Assembly: GCF_000685805.1 (NCBI RefSeq)
Contig: NZ_JMKP01000028.1
Span: forward strand, 1-33,629
Reading direction: 5' to 3'
DNA: 33,629 nt
From: Psychrobacter phenylpyruvicus DSM 7000 = NBRC 102152
GTDB lineage: Bacteria; Pseudomonadota; Gammaproteobacteria; Pseudomonadales; Moraxellaceae
The notes under the pieces are model-generated. The model saw only the letters and a list, made by a program, of their open reading frames with translations. It made no database searches and was not told the DNA's origin. Shown here in pieces: positions 24,824-32,416 of the stretch. Made by a program: the position numbers and the translations under genes. The first letter of the stretch is position 1. Each line of letters begins with the position of its first letter.

Positions 24824-26080
24824 TTAAGCTTGTTTGGCTTGTTGCATCATCGCTGCAAATTTGTCAAATAAGGCCGATGATTCATTAGGACCAGGGCTGG
24901 CTTCTGGGTGGCCTTGGAAGCTAAATACTGGTTTATTGGTCAGCTCAATACCTTGGTTGGTACCGTCAAATAAAGAGCGGTGCGTGGATTTGATGTGAGC
25001 AGGCAAGCTGTCTTCATCTAGAGCGAAACCGTGGTTTTGACTGGTAATCATCACCACTTTTGTCTCTAAGTCTTGTACCGGATGGTTGGCACCATGATGG
25101 CCTGTTTTCATTTTCATGGTTTTAGCACCGCTGGCTAAGCCAATGATTTGGTGACCTAGACAAATACCAAAAGTTGGGATGTCAGTTTCTTCAATAAGGT
25201 GACGCACGTTTTCGATGGCGTAGTCACAGGCTGCAGGATCGCCAGGACCATTAGATAAGAAAATGCCATCTGGATTCATAGCCAGCACATCAGCAATAGG
25301 AGTCTGGGCAGGAACCACAGTCACTTTACAGCCTCTATCTACTAGCATACGTAAAATGTTGGTTTTTGCCCCAAAGTCGTAAGCCACCACTTCAAACTTA
25401 GGCTCGATATGCTCACCTAGTTTTTTGAAATAGCCACCTGTTTCACTTTCAGTGACGCCATGTACGCCGCGGTCTGCAAGCTCCCAAGTGCCTTCAGTCC
25501 AGACAAAGCCCTCTTTGCTTGAGCATTCTTTGGCCAAATCTAAGCCTTCAAGGCCGGAGAATTCATTAGCAAGCTTAATGGCTTGTTCAATGTCAGCATC
25601 GGTAATCGTTTCACCATTTGAGGCGGTGAAAATACAGCCATTTTGTGACCCTTTTTCACGAAGAATACGAGTTAATTTACGAGTGTCAATCTCCGCAATA
25701 GCCACTGTCTCGTGACGCTTAAGATAATCTACTAAGCTTTCAGAGCTGCGGAAGTTGGAAGTGGTCATAGTGATGTCACGGATAATTAAGCCTTCAGCCC
25801 AAACTTGATGTTTGCGATTGATATCACCAGACTCGCCATCCTCAGTGTTGGTTCCTGTATTACCAATATGAGGGTAGGTTAGGGTAACGATCTGTTTGGC
25901 ATAACTGGGATCAGTTAGGACTTCCTGATAACCTGTCATTGATGTATTAAACACCACTTCACCGACGCGACTACCTGCCGCACCTATCGAGATGCCATGG
26001 AAGATGGTGCCATCTGCTAACGCTAAGATCGCCTCGACTTCATTTACGCTATTATGTGTTGTGTCTTGGTGTATACCCAT
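24824..26080 (-). CDS. carA: Carbamoyl-phosphate synthase small subunit CarA (glutamine amidotransferase)
   Basis: Hydrolyses glutamine and channels ammonia to CarB. The 418-residue product has the CarA N-terminal domain ([17 protein letters not shown], about 44-60) and a class I glutaminase domain with catalytic C307 in FGICLGHQ, H391 and E393 in GHPEASPGP. It is somewhat longer than E. coli CarA (382) because of N-terminal residues and an insert (about 180-225). The ATG at 26080 has GTAGGA directly upstream; an ATG ten codons earlier (26110) is in frame but less well supported. Expression is likely governed by the leader at 26165-26295. Confidence 0.96.
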   Translation of the reverse strand: MGIHQDTTHNSVNEVEAILALADGTIFHGISIGAAGSRVGEVVFNTSMTGYQEVLTDPSYAKQIVTLTYPHIGNTGTNTEDGESGDINRKHQVWAEGLIIRDITMTTSNFRSSESLVDYLKRHETVAIAEIDTRKLTRILREKGSQNGCIFTASNGETITDADIEQAIKLANEFSGLEGLDLAKECSSKEGFVWTEGTWELADRGVHGVTESETGGYFKKLGEHIEPKFEVVAYDFGAKTNILRMLVDRGCKVTVVPAQTPIADVLAMNPDGIFLSNGPGDPAACDYAIENVRHLIEETDIPTFGICLGHQIIGLASGAKTMKMKTGHHGANHPVQDLETKVVMITSQNHGFALDEDSLPAHIKSTHRSLFDGTNQGIELTNKPVFSFQGHPEASPGPNESSALFDKFAAMMQQAKQA

Positions 26081-26164
26081 ATTCCTACCCTTTAAATTCG
26101 TATTTATCATGACCTGACATTGGTTAAAGTTGCGACCGATTGAGTGCTATAAAAATGACTGTTG

Positions 26165-26260
26165 TCAAATTTTAGCCACAAAAAAGCGAGTAAGACAATA
26201 ACAGAAAACAACAATATCACTAAAGTAATGGTCATTAGTGAGTGTTGCTAACTGGGTCAT
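26165..26260 (-). CDS. possible carAB leader peptide (31 codons)
   Basis: An ATG at 26260, about 23 bases after the probable transcription start, opens a 31-codon frame ending in TGA at 26165-26167. It starts MTQLATLTNDHYF and ends CLTRFFVAKI. A weak GAG site lies 5 bases before the ATG. The frame runs through the right arm and U run of the hairpin at 26184-26272 and stops just after them, leaving about 84 bases before the carA start. No protein family is recognisable; the interest is its position. Confidence 0.45.
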   Translation of the reverse strand: MTQLATLTNDHYFSDIVVFCYCLTRFFVAKI

Positions 26261-26272
26261 GTCTACTCGCTT
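26184..26272 (-). promoter_or_regulatory. candidate transcription attenuator in the carAB leader
   Basis: On the minus strand AAGCGAGTAGAC (26272-26261) pairs with GTCTTACTCGCTT (26196-26184) with one bulged U, and the right arm runs directly into a U run (six T in all). The 64-base region between the arms contains inner pairs CAACA/TGTTG and CACTAA/TTAGTG. The left arm is the ribosome-binding region of the leader ORF; the right arm lies within its codons. Confidence 0.5.
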
Positions 26273-26289
26273 AGGTACAGATTTCGCGT

Positions 26290-26295
26290 ATTATA
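26290..26295 (-). promoter_or_regulatory. -10 element of the carAB promoter
   Basis: TATAAT in TTTTGTATAATACGCG on the minus strand is a perfect -10 hexamer. No good -35 hexamer is found at 16-18 bases; TAGCCA occupies that place. The start site would be near 26283, giving a leader of about 200 bases before carA. Confidence 0.55.
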
Positions 26296-26402
26296 CAAAA
26301 CCTTACTCTAAATGGCTAGGCAATACTAAAAATAATAAGTAAATATCTTGCTTGATTTTCTTATATTTTTATTACCTCTCTTCAAATGGACATTATTTGC
26401 CC

Positions 26403-26468
26403 TAAAACTTGATGCGGTTTGTGTTAAAACTTAATGCGGTTTGAGTTAAAACTTAAAGCGGTTTGTCT
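26403..26468. repeat. 22-bp tandem repeat, 3 units, at the 3' end of the PAP2 gene
   Basis: Units 26403-26424, 26425-26446 and 26447-26468 share TAAAACTT and GCGGTTTG blocks and differ at a few positions. A degenerate fourth unit continues into the last codons of the PAP2 gene, whose stop is 26468-26470. Confidence 0.85.
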
Positions 26469-27019
26469 CAAAATTTATAGTGCAGCGCAACCTGATAAGA
26501 CTCAGGAGCTAAGTTGGCACTGATGATTAAGTCATCGTTGTGATAACTCTTTGTTAAAAACATACTGCTTGCCACGCCTAGTGCAGCCCCTGCTAAGACA
26601 TCTGTGGTGTCATGCTTATCAGCATCAATACGACTATAACCGACGAACGTCGCTCCGACATAGGCAGGGATACTATATTCTAGGCCATAGCGCTTATGGA
26701 TAAAGCTGGCGCCCTGAAAAGCGATTGAGGTGTGTCCTGAGGGAAAAGAGTCATTATCACTGTGATCAGGGCGCTCTTTATCAACCGCTTTTTTTAAACC
26801 ATAGGTTGCCACCGCATTGGTTGCAAAGGATTTGTAAAACTGCTGACGTCCTTCAGGATCATCCATATAAAAGGTAGAACCATAGGCAATCGCAGGAATG
26901 GTTACTGCAATAATATCGCCTGCAGTTTCTATATCAGATTTAGCATAAGCAGGGGTAACTGCCAATGCCGAACCTGATAATAATAAAGCAGTGATAACAG
27001 AGTTTTGCTTATTTAGCAT
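26468..27019 (-). CDS. PAP2-family (type 2 phosphatidic acid) phosphatase, exported
   Basis: Likely dephosphorylates a lipid or small phosphate ester at the cell envelope; the substrate cannot be read from the sequence. The 183-residue product has a signal peptide (cut probably after AYA, 26). It carries the full acid-phosphatase signature: K76-x6-RP (83-84), PSGH (93-96) and SR-x5-H-x3-D (129-140). Apart from the signal peptide few strongly hydrophobic helices are present, so it may be periplasmic or outer-membrane associated rather than a polytopic PAP2. Its end is marked by the 22-bp repeat. It lies 58 bp after the DUF475 gene on the same strand. Confidence 0.88.
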   Translation of the reverse strand: MLNKQNSVITALLLSGSALAVTPAYAKSDIETAGDIIAVTIPAIAYGSTFYMDDPEGRQQFYKSFATNAVATYGLKKAVDKERPDHSDNDSFPSGHTSIAFQGASFIHKRYGLEYSIPAYVGATFVGYSRIDADKHDTTDVLAGAALGVASSMFLTKSYHNDDLIISANLAPESYQVALHYKF

Positions 27020-27077
27020 CTATCAGCTTCCTAATAAGGGCTAGGTTGTGGGGTTTTAAGTTTAAATAAAAGTTTTC

Positions 27078-28163
27078 TTATTGAGTGTTTTCTTGACGTT
27101 TTCTATATTGGATAGAGTTATATAAAGACAATCCAATAAAGGCCACACCGATTAGACCAGTGACTAATTCAGGCACATGGAATTTCATAGACAACAGCAT
27201 AATAATTGCCAATGCGCCAATAGCATAGTGCGCGCCATGCTCTAGATAAACAAACTCACTTAAAGTGCCTTTGTCCACTAGGTAAATGGTCATTGAACGC
27301 ACAAACATAGCACCGATGGCCAGGCCTAACATGATAATAATCACGTCATTGGTAATGGCAAAAGCACCGATTACGCCGTCGAAGCTGAAAGAGGCATCTA
27401 ATACTTCTAGGTAGATAAAGCCGGCGATACCGCCCTTTAAGATAGTAGTAGAAACACCAGCGGTATTGGTAATGACATTGCCCTTTGCATCGGTAATCAC
27501 TTCATCTTCATCAGCATCCGTACCGCCTTCAAGTAGACTAGATAGAACGTTAACCCCAAGGTAAACTAAGATACCCCAAATACCTGCAATCAAGATGGCA
27601 GGCTCTTTGGCTTCTTCGACCCAGCTTAATGAAATCATCAGTACCACTATGGCCACAAAAGTGCTCATGGCATCGACTTTACTAAAGCGAGTTAGCTTGC
27701 GCTCAAACCAATCAAACCAATGCACCTCTTTATCTCCAAAGATAAAGGTTAGGAATACCAATAATAAGAACATACCCCCAAAAGCTGAGATTTCAGCATG
27801 GTGAGCATTTAGATGAGCCGCATACTGTGCAGGCTCATTAATGGCCAATTGAATGACTTCCATAAACCCTAATTTGGCTGTGACTGCGACAATGACGATT
27901 GGGAATATCAAGCGCATGCCAAATACTGCGACTAGAATACCCACAGTTAAGAATATTTTTTTCCAAAAGTCATTCCATCCTTTAAGGATAGAGGCGTTAA
28001 CCACTGCGTTATCAAAGGATAAGGAGATTTCCATGATGGCTAAGATAGCGGTAACTGCAAGGGCGGTCATTAAACCACTGACACCTCCATGCGAGAATCC
28101 CCACCAAGCAGCGGCGACTAAACAAGCAATGGTAAATATAAAATCGAATAAAAAGTGACGCAT
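27078..28163 (-). CDS. DUF475 / TerC-like integral membrane protein
   Basis: Polytopic inner-membrane protein of the TerC superfamily, which is linked to metal (for example manganese) handling and tellurite response; its precise role is unknown. The 361-residue product has about eight or nine hydrophobic segments. It shows the two family hallmarks: EISLSFDNAVVNA (about 46-58) and, in the second half, EVLDASFSFDGVIGAFAIT, whose acidic and Asn residues resemble a membrane metal site. An acidic loop (about 215-235, GGTDADEDE) lies between the halves. A weak GGAT site precedes the ATG. Confidence 0.88.
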   Translation of the reverse strand: MRHFLFDFIFTIACLVAAAWWGFSHGGVSGLMTALAVTAILAIMEISLSFDNAVVNASILKGWNDFWKKIFLTVGILVAVFGMRLIFPIVIVAVTAKLGFMEVIQLAINEPAQYAAHLNAHHAEISAFGGMFLLLVFLTFIFGDKEVHWFDWFERKLTRFSKVDAMSTFVAIVVLMISLSWVEEAKEPAILIAGIWGILVYLGVNVLSSLLEGGTDADEDEVITDAKGNVITNTAGVSTTILKGGIAGFIYLEVLDASFSFDGVIGAFAITNDVIIIMLGLAIGAMFVRSMTIYLVDKGTLSEFVYLEHGAHYAIGALAIIMLLSMKFHVPELVTGLIGVAFIGLSLYNSIQYRKRQENTQ

Positions 28164-28202
28164 AGATTATCCAGTAAAAGGGCTATTATTGAGATTAAAA
28201 CA

Positions 28203-28230
28203 ATTTTAAGATGTGATAATAACACGGCAA
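28203..28230 (-). promoter_or_regulatory. candidate promoter for the DUF475 gene
   Basis: On the minus strand TTGCCG (28230-28225) and TAAAAT (28208-28203) are 16 bases apart, about 40 bases before the start codon. Confidence 0.45.
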
Positions 28231-28244
28231 AAAAATACAATAAA

Positions 28245-28272
28245 TTGACTTATGCATAAATGCTTAGATAAT
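28245..28272 (+). promoter_or_regulatory. candidate promoter facing the gamma carbonic anhydrase gene
   Basis: TTGACT (28245-28250) and GATAAT (28267-28272) are 16 bases apart, each close to consensus. The start codon is about 280 bases downstream, which implies a long leader. Confidence 0.45.
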
Positions 28273-28549
28273 GGCTCTTTGTGAGCACAAAATATAGCCA
28301 ATAGCGTAGGATACAGTCATTTTATTAAATTTTCGGTAAATTAATGCTAATCTAATGACTTTTAATACCAATAGCTTTTATGCTAATAGTTTTTGTGCCC
28401 ATAATTATTAATATCGATAGCGGGCATCAAAAGTTATTAATAATAATATAAAGACCTTATGACCAAGCTATGACTTAAGTTGTTATTGAGCAATCAGCTG
28501 TTATTGAACAAACATAGAAAGACCAGTTATTTTATAAAAGGATGTTCCC

Positions 28550-29086
28550 ATGATTTTTAAATACTTAGAAAAAACCCCACAATTTGCCACTCCTTTTCAA
28601 GGGTGGGTTGCTGACAGTGCCCGTGTTATCGGTGATGTTTATTTGGGTCATCAGGCCAATGTTTGGTTTGGTGCTGTTATTCGCGGCGACAATGAGCGTA
28701 TTAATATTGGTAACTATACCAATGTACAAGAAAACGCGGTCATCCATACTGATGCAGGGATAGAAGTCAACATTGGCGATTATGTAACCATTGGCCACTT
28801 GGCGATGTTACATGGTTGTAGCGTGGGCGAAAATAGTTTAATTGGCATTGGTGCAGTGGTATTGAATAACGCCAAAATTGGCAAAAACTGTATTATTGGT
28901 GCCAAAGCCTTGGTCACTGAAGGCAAAGAAATTCCTGATAATTCATTGGTGATGGGCGCGCCTGCTAAAGTGGTCAAAACTTTAAGTGATCAACAGGTAG
29001 CTATGCTAAAGATGTCAGCGTTACATTATACTCAGAAGGCTGAGCAGTTTAAGACGGGTTTACAACAGATTGAGGCGCCGGAATAA
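28550..29086 (+). CDS. Gamma-class carbonic anhydrase family protein
   Basis: Trimeric left-handed beta-helix protein. The 178-residue product shows hexapeptide-type repeats (VIGDVYLG, NIGNYTNV, SIGEN-like VGENSLIGIG, KIGKNCIIGA) and the three zinc histidines H66 (in AVIHTDAG), H83 and H88 (in IGHLAMLHGC). A C-terminal helix follows. This matches YrdA/PaaY-type proteins; carbonic anhydrase activity is not certain for these, and some act on thioesters. An AAAGGA site precedes the ATG. The gene lies 99 bp before the HAD-IB gene. Confidence 0.92.
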   Translation: MIFKYLEKTPQFATPFQGWVADSARVIGDVYLGHQANVWFGAVIRGDNERINIGNYTNVQENAVIHTDAGIEVNIGDYVTIGHLAMLHGCSVGENSLIGIGAVVLNNAKIGKNCIIGAKALVTEGKEIPDNSLVMGAPAKVVKTLSDQQVAMLKMSALHYTQKAEQFKTGLQQIEAPE

Positions 29087-29185
29087 GCTTTGAAAACAGA
29101 CTTTCAAAAAGAACAGATTTTTGAACAATAGGTTTTGGTTAACAAGTTCATATTAATATTTTGGGTAAAGAGGGTGAGGGGCTAA

Positions 29186-29917
29186 ATGCAGAACCAAGCA
29201 GCGAACAGTTCGCTAAATAAGCAGAAAAATGCGGTAAATGACAGTAAAGAATTGGCTTTATTTGACTTAGATCACACCTTGCTTGATGTAGATAGTGATT
29301 ATCTATGGGGTGAGTACATTGTCAAAAATGGCTTGGTTGATGAGGCGCAATATAGAACGGCCAATCAAAGATTTTATGAAGAATATATAGCGGGTACTTT
29401 GGATGCTACTGAGTACAATGAATTTGTGGCAGACTTCTTGACCACATTGCCGTTATCACGACTGTTTGAAATTCGTGAGGACTATATCAAGACTGAAATT
29501 GAGCCTCATATTCGCCCCAAAGCCATCAGCGCCATTCAGCATCATATTGAAGCGGGGCATGATGTGGTTATTATCTCGGCTACTAATGACTTTGTGGTGT
29601 CAGCGATTGCCGCGCGTTTTGGTATTGAAGCGGCTAACGTATTAGCCACGCCGCTTGAAGTCAAAGACGATCGCTACACTGGAAAATTAACCGACAAACC
29701 TAACTTTAAAGAAGGTAAAATATACCACCTTAATAAATGGTTAGAGGCCAAAAAAGAGCAGGGTGTAACTTATAGTAAAACCTATGGCTACTCTGATTCA
29801 AAAAACGATCTGCCTTTATTAGAGTGGGCCGATGTGCCGGTAGCAGTGACCCCAGATGAGGTGCTACATGCCCATGCTTTAGCCCACAACTGGGCGGTTG
29901 AGGATTGGTCTATTTAA
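29186..29917 (+). CDS. HAD-IB family phosphatase (SerB-like)
   Basis: Cytoplasmic phosphatase of the HAD superfamily IB group; substrate unknown. The 243-residue product has motif I ALFDLDHTLLD (D27, D29), a helical cap, motif II in VVIISATNDFVV, and motifs III/IV around GYSDSKNDLPLLEWA. The N-terminal 20 residues are polar and not conserved. GAGGGG stands 5 bases before the ATG. The order HAD phosphatase then prfB may reflect co-transcription: 50 bp separate them. Confidence 0.88.
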   Translation: MQNQAANSSLNKQKNAVNDSKELALFDLDHTLLDVDSDYLWGEYIVKNGLVDEAQYRTANQRFYEEYIAGTLDATEYNEFVADFLTTLPLSRLFEIREDYIKTEIEPHIRPKAISAIQHHIEAGHDVVIISATNDFVVSAIAARFGIEAANVLATPLEVKDDRYTGKLTDKPNFKEGKIYHLNKWLEAKKEQGVTYSKTYGYSDSKNDLPLLEWADVPVAVTPDEVLHAHALAHNWAVEDWSI

Positions 29918-29967
29918 GCTGCTTTAGCTTCACTCAGACACTATAGTTTTAAATTTTTGGAATATTT

Positions 29968-31063
29968 ATGGAAATTAACCAGTACCAAGAGCAAATTAAA
30001 GATTTAAGCGAGCGCTCAAAGGATTTACGGAGGTATCTTTGACTTTGATGGTAAGTCAGAGCGCCTAGAAGAAGTTAATCTTGAGATGGAGAGTCCAGAG
30101 CTTTGGAACGACCCAGAGCGCGCGACTCGTATCAGTAAAGAAAAAAGCCAACTTGATGGCATTATCAATACCATCACGGGCCTTGAGACTACCCTTGAGG
30201 ACGCAGCGGCTATGCTTGAGTTGGCAGTAGAGGCCGATGATGAAAGCCTACTTGCCGATGTGCAAAGCGAGCTTGATACGGCGCAAGCCAAAGTCGAAGA
30301 TCTAGAATTCAAGCGTATGTTCGACGGCGAAATGGATGCCAATAACTGCTTCGTTGATATTCAATCCGGCAGCGGCGGTACTGAAGCTCAGGACTGGGCT
30401 GAGATGCTACTGCGTATGTATACGCGTTGGTGTGAGTCGCATGGATTTAAGGTTGAGATTATCGAGGTATCAGCGGGCAGTGTGGCCGGGGTTAAATCCG
30501 CTTCATTCAAGGTGAGTGGTGACTACGCTTTTGGCTGGCTACGTACCGAGACCGGAGTACACCGCTTAGTGCGCAAGTCTCCATTTGATAGCAACAATGG
30601 TCGCCATACTTCATTTGCTGCGGTATTTGTATCGCCTGAGATTGATGATGATATCGACATTGATATTAACCCAGCAGATTTGCGAATTGATACTTATCGC
30701 TCAAGTGGCGCTGGTGGTCAGCACGTAAACACCACCGATTCAGCGGTACGTATTACCCATGAGCCGACGGGTACTGTGGTGCAGTGTCAGAATGAGCGCA
30801 GTCAACATGGCAACAAAGCCACTGCCATGAAGATGCTACGCGCCAAGCTGTATGAGCTTGAAATGCAAAAGCGTATGGAAAAACAACAAGCCGTGGAAGA
30901 CAATAAGTCTGATGTGGGTTGGGGCAGTCAAATTCGCTCTTATGTGCTCGATGATTCTCGCATTAAAGACTTACGTACTGGCGTTGAAACCTTTAATACC
31001 AGTGCTGTATTAGACGGGGACTTGGATCAATTTATTGAGGCTAGTTTGAAGGCAGGGTTGTAG
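29968..31063 (+). CDS. prfB: Peptide chain release factor 2 (RF2), with programmed +1 frameshift
   Basis: Recognises UGA and UAA stop codons and triggers peptide release. It starts at ATG 29968, reads 24 codons to CTT (30037-30039), then shifts past T30040 and continues from GAC (30041) to 31063, giving 364 residues (E. coli 365). The specificity tripeptide SPF is at 204-206 and the GGQ motif at 249-251 in [14 protein letters not shown] site precedes the ATG. A reading that begins at the internal Met (30086) is a partial product only. lysS, a frequent neighbour, is not found downstream. Confidence 0.96.
30029..30043 (+). promoter_or_regulatory. prfB programmed +1 frameshift site
   Basis: CGGAGG followed by TAT CTT TGA C is the classic arrangement: an internal Shine-Dalgarno 3 bases before CTT, an in-frame UGA (30040-30042) followed by C, and slippage of the CUU-decoding tRNA to UUU. 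When RF2 is scarce, termination at this UGA is slow and shifting yields full-length RF2 (autoregulation known in E. coli). Confidence 0.95.
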
Positions 31064-31144
31064 TAGTCTGCTTAATGTATTAACCTGTTATTCATTAACT
31101 ATTAAGTGTAAATACGCAAAATTAAGGTAATATACCTATTCAAG

Positions 31145-31211
31145 CGACGGGTAATTATTGTTAAATGGTCTGAAGGTGGATCGAAGCCCATTCAACAATA
31201 ATTACCCGTCG
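31145..31211. repeat. 67-bp near-perfect palindrome downstream of prfB
   Basis: CGACGGGTAATTATTGTT (31145-31162) is exactly complementary to 31194-31211. After one mismatch the stem extends by AATGG (31164-31168) with CCATT (31188-31192), leaving a 19-base loop. No T run follows, and the true prfB terminator lies 50 bp further on. Function unknown. Confidence 0.85.
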
Positions 31212-31259
31212 TATCACAAATTTTCTATGCGTAAGTTCAGTTATTAAAATCCAATCACT

Positions 31260-31308
31260 AAAGCCTATAGAGTATCAACGGCGTTTTGATTCTCTATAGG
31301 CTTTTTTT
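31260..31308 (+). terminator. Rho-independent terminator of prfB
   Basis: AAAGCCTATAGAG (31260-31272), a T-T mismatch and ATCAA pair with TTGAT and CTCTATAGGCTTT (31292-31304) around a 7-base loop, followed by TTTT. It lies about 200 bp after the prfB stop. Confidence 0.9.
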
Positions 31309-31370
31309 ATTAGGCTTATTATTAAAACCCAGGCATTGATATCAAGATGCTGTTATAAAGGTAGCTGCTA

Positions 31371-32012
31371 TTGTTTATTCCCAAGTCTTTCCAACAAACT
31401 GACCTTAATCTACTCAAAGACTTTGTGAGTCAGCATCCTCAAGCCACTGTTATTGCTCATCATGTGATGGAAGAAGATGGGGCCGCTATGGAAGCCAGCC
31501 ATATTCCAATGGTGTGGATATCTGAGGCAGATAATAGTTATTTATTAGGTCACATCGCCAAAGTAAATCCATTAAGTGAAACAAAGTTTTTAACCTTGCC
31601 TTGGCTTATTATTTTTCAAAACTCCGGTCATTACATTAGTCCCAATTGGTACCCTAGCAAAGCGAATACCCATAAAGAAGTGCCCACTTGGAACTATCAA
31701 AGCGTGCATATTACTGGTAGAGCTACGCTACTTGCTGACTCGAATAGTTTGATAAATATTATATTCCTGCTGACCACTAAATTTGAAGCAATGCAGCCTA
31801 TGCCTTGGTCATTAAAAGACGCTCCTGAAAAATACATTCAAGGTCTGTGCCGTGCTATTGTCGGAATAAGAATTGATATTTCAGACGTTAAAGCACAGTT
31901 TAAATTAAGTCAAAATAAATCAAAGGAAAATAAAGAAGGTGTCATTTTAGGTCTTAGGGAAATAGGCAGTCCTGAGGCGAATGAGATGGCGAACTTGATA
32001 AACGCGCAATAG
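31371..32012 (+). CDS. PaiB-type FMN-binding protein (putative transcriptional regulator)
   Basis: The 213-residue product resembles PaiB proteins (FMN_bind_2 family, split-barrel fold), named after a Bacillus protease-production regulator; biochemical function is mostly unknown. It starts FIPKSFQ and has a HIPMVW segment, GHIAKVNP, a NWYPSK motif and TWNYQSVHITGRA, which are characteristic. The C-terminal 30 residues are polar. The start is a TTG with AAAGG upstream; no ATG in frame fits the family's N-terminus. It is followed by a decayed DJ-1/PfpI gene, so this end of the window looks like accessory or decaying content. Confidence 0.85.
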   Translation: MFIPKSFQQTDLNLLKDFVSQHPQATVIAHHVMEEDGAAMEASHIPMVWISEADNSYLLGHIAKVNPLSETKFLTLPWLIIFQNSGHYISPNWYPSKANTHKEVPTWNYQSVHITGRATLLADSNSLINIIFLLTTKFEAMQPMPWSLKDAPEKYIQGLCRAIVGIRIDISDVKAQFKLSQNKSKENKEGVILGLREIGSPEANEMANLINAQ

Positions 32013-32101
32013 ATGAATATAGACAGATTTTTTATTCACCAGGTTTAAAAAAACTATTTATCCAAAATATAGTTTTACGACATAAAATAAGGAGTGTTTA
32101 C

Positions 32102-32359
32102 TTGCGCGCTGTTAAACAAAGAACAGTCGGAACTTTAATATTCGATGATGTCGAGGTTCTAGACTTTACGGATATAGAAGTGCTTAGTGAAGTGAGTTAT
32201 GTTGATGCCAGTGATGAGTAGTTAAATATAGTGACATCAGCTGGCATTAGTGCAGGTATCAATGCCAGCTTGTATTGTGTCTCCAAACTAGCCAGTGTTG
32301 ACATCGCCAACGAGACTGCGAAGCGAATGGAGTATGAGTATCGGATTGAAAACAGTTAG
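32102..32359 (+). pseudogene. decayed DJ-1/PfpI-family gene (internal deletion plus stop)
   Basis: An AGGAG site and a TTG at 32102 open a frame whose first part, TVGTLIFDDVEVLDFTDIEV, is the typical N-terminus of DJ-1/PfpI proteins. A TAG interrupts the same frame at 32219-32221. It then continues with IVTSAGISAGINASLY and TAKRMEYEYR, the typical C-terminal part, to TAG at 32357-32359. The middle of about 100 residues, including the expected nucleophile region, is missing. So the gene lost its core by deletion and is non-functional. Confidence 0.8.
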
Positions 32360-32373
32360 ACTTTAGATTTAAT

Positions 32374-32403
32374 GCCAAACTCTAATTTGATATTAGGTTT
32401 GGC
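32374..32403. terminator. hairpin between the DJ-1 pseudogene and the Cof-type phosphatase gene
   Basis: GCCAAAC and CTAAT (32374-32386, one bulged T) pair with ATTAG and GTTTGGC (32392-32403) around a 5-base loop. The T runs on either side are weak, so terminator function is likely but not sure. It lies between convergent units. Confidence 0.5.
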
Positions 32404-32416
32404 GTAACCCTAAATT

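Larger units (their letters stand above)
28164..28549. other. 386-bp divergent intergenic region (DUF475 gene / gamma carbonic anhydrase)
   Basis: AT-rich with no supported gene. It contains candidate promoters in both directions (28203-28230 and 28245-28272) and an 18-bp tandem pair (AGTTGTTATTGAGCAATC at 28478-28495, AGCTGTTATTGAACAAAC at 28496-28513) just before the carbonic anhydrase start. Confidence 0.65.

Noticed and set aside
31145..31168. dif or pdif site (XerC/XerD) in the left arm of the palindrome after prfB
   Set aside because: ATTATTGTTAAAT resembles a XerD half-site by chance, but the other half-site and spacing do not fit, and the sequence is explained by its own symmetry.
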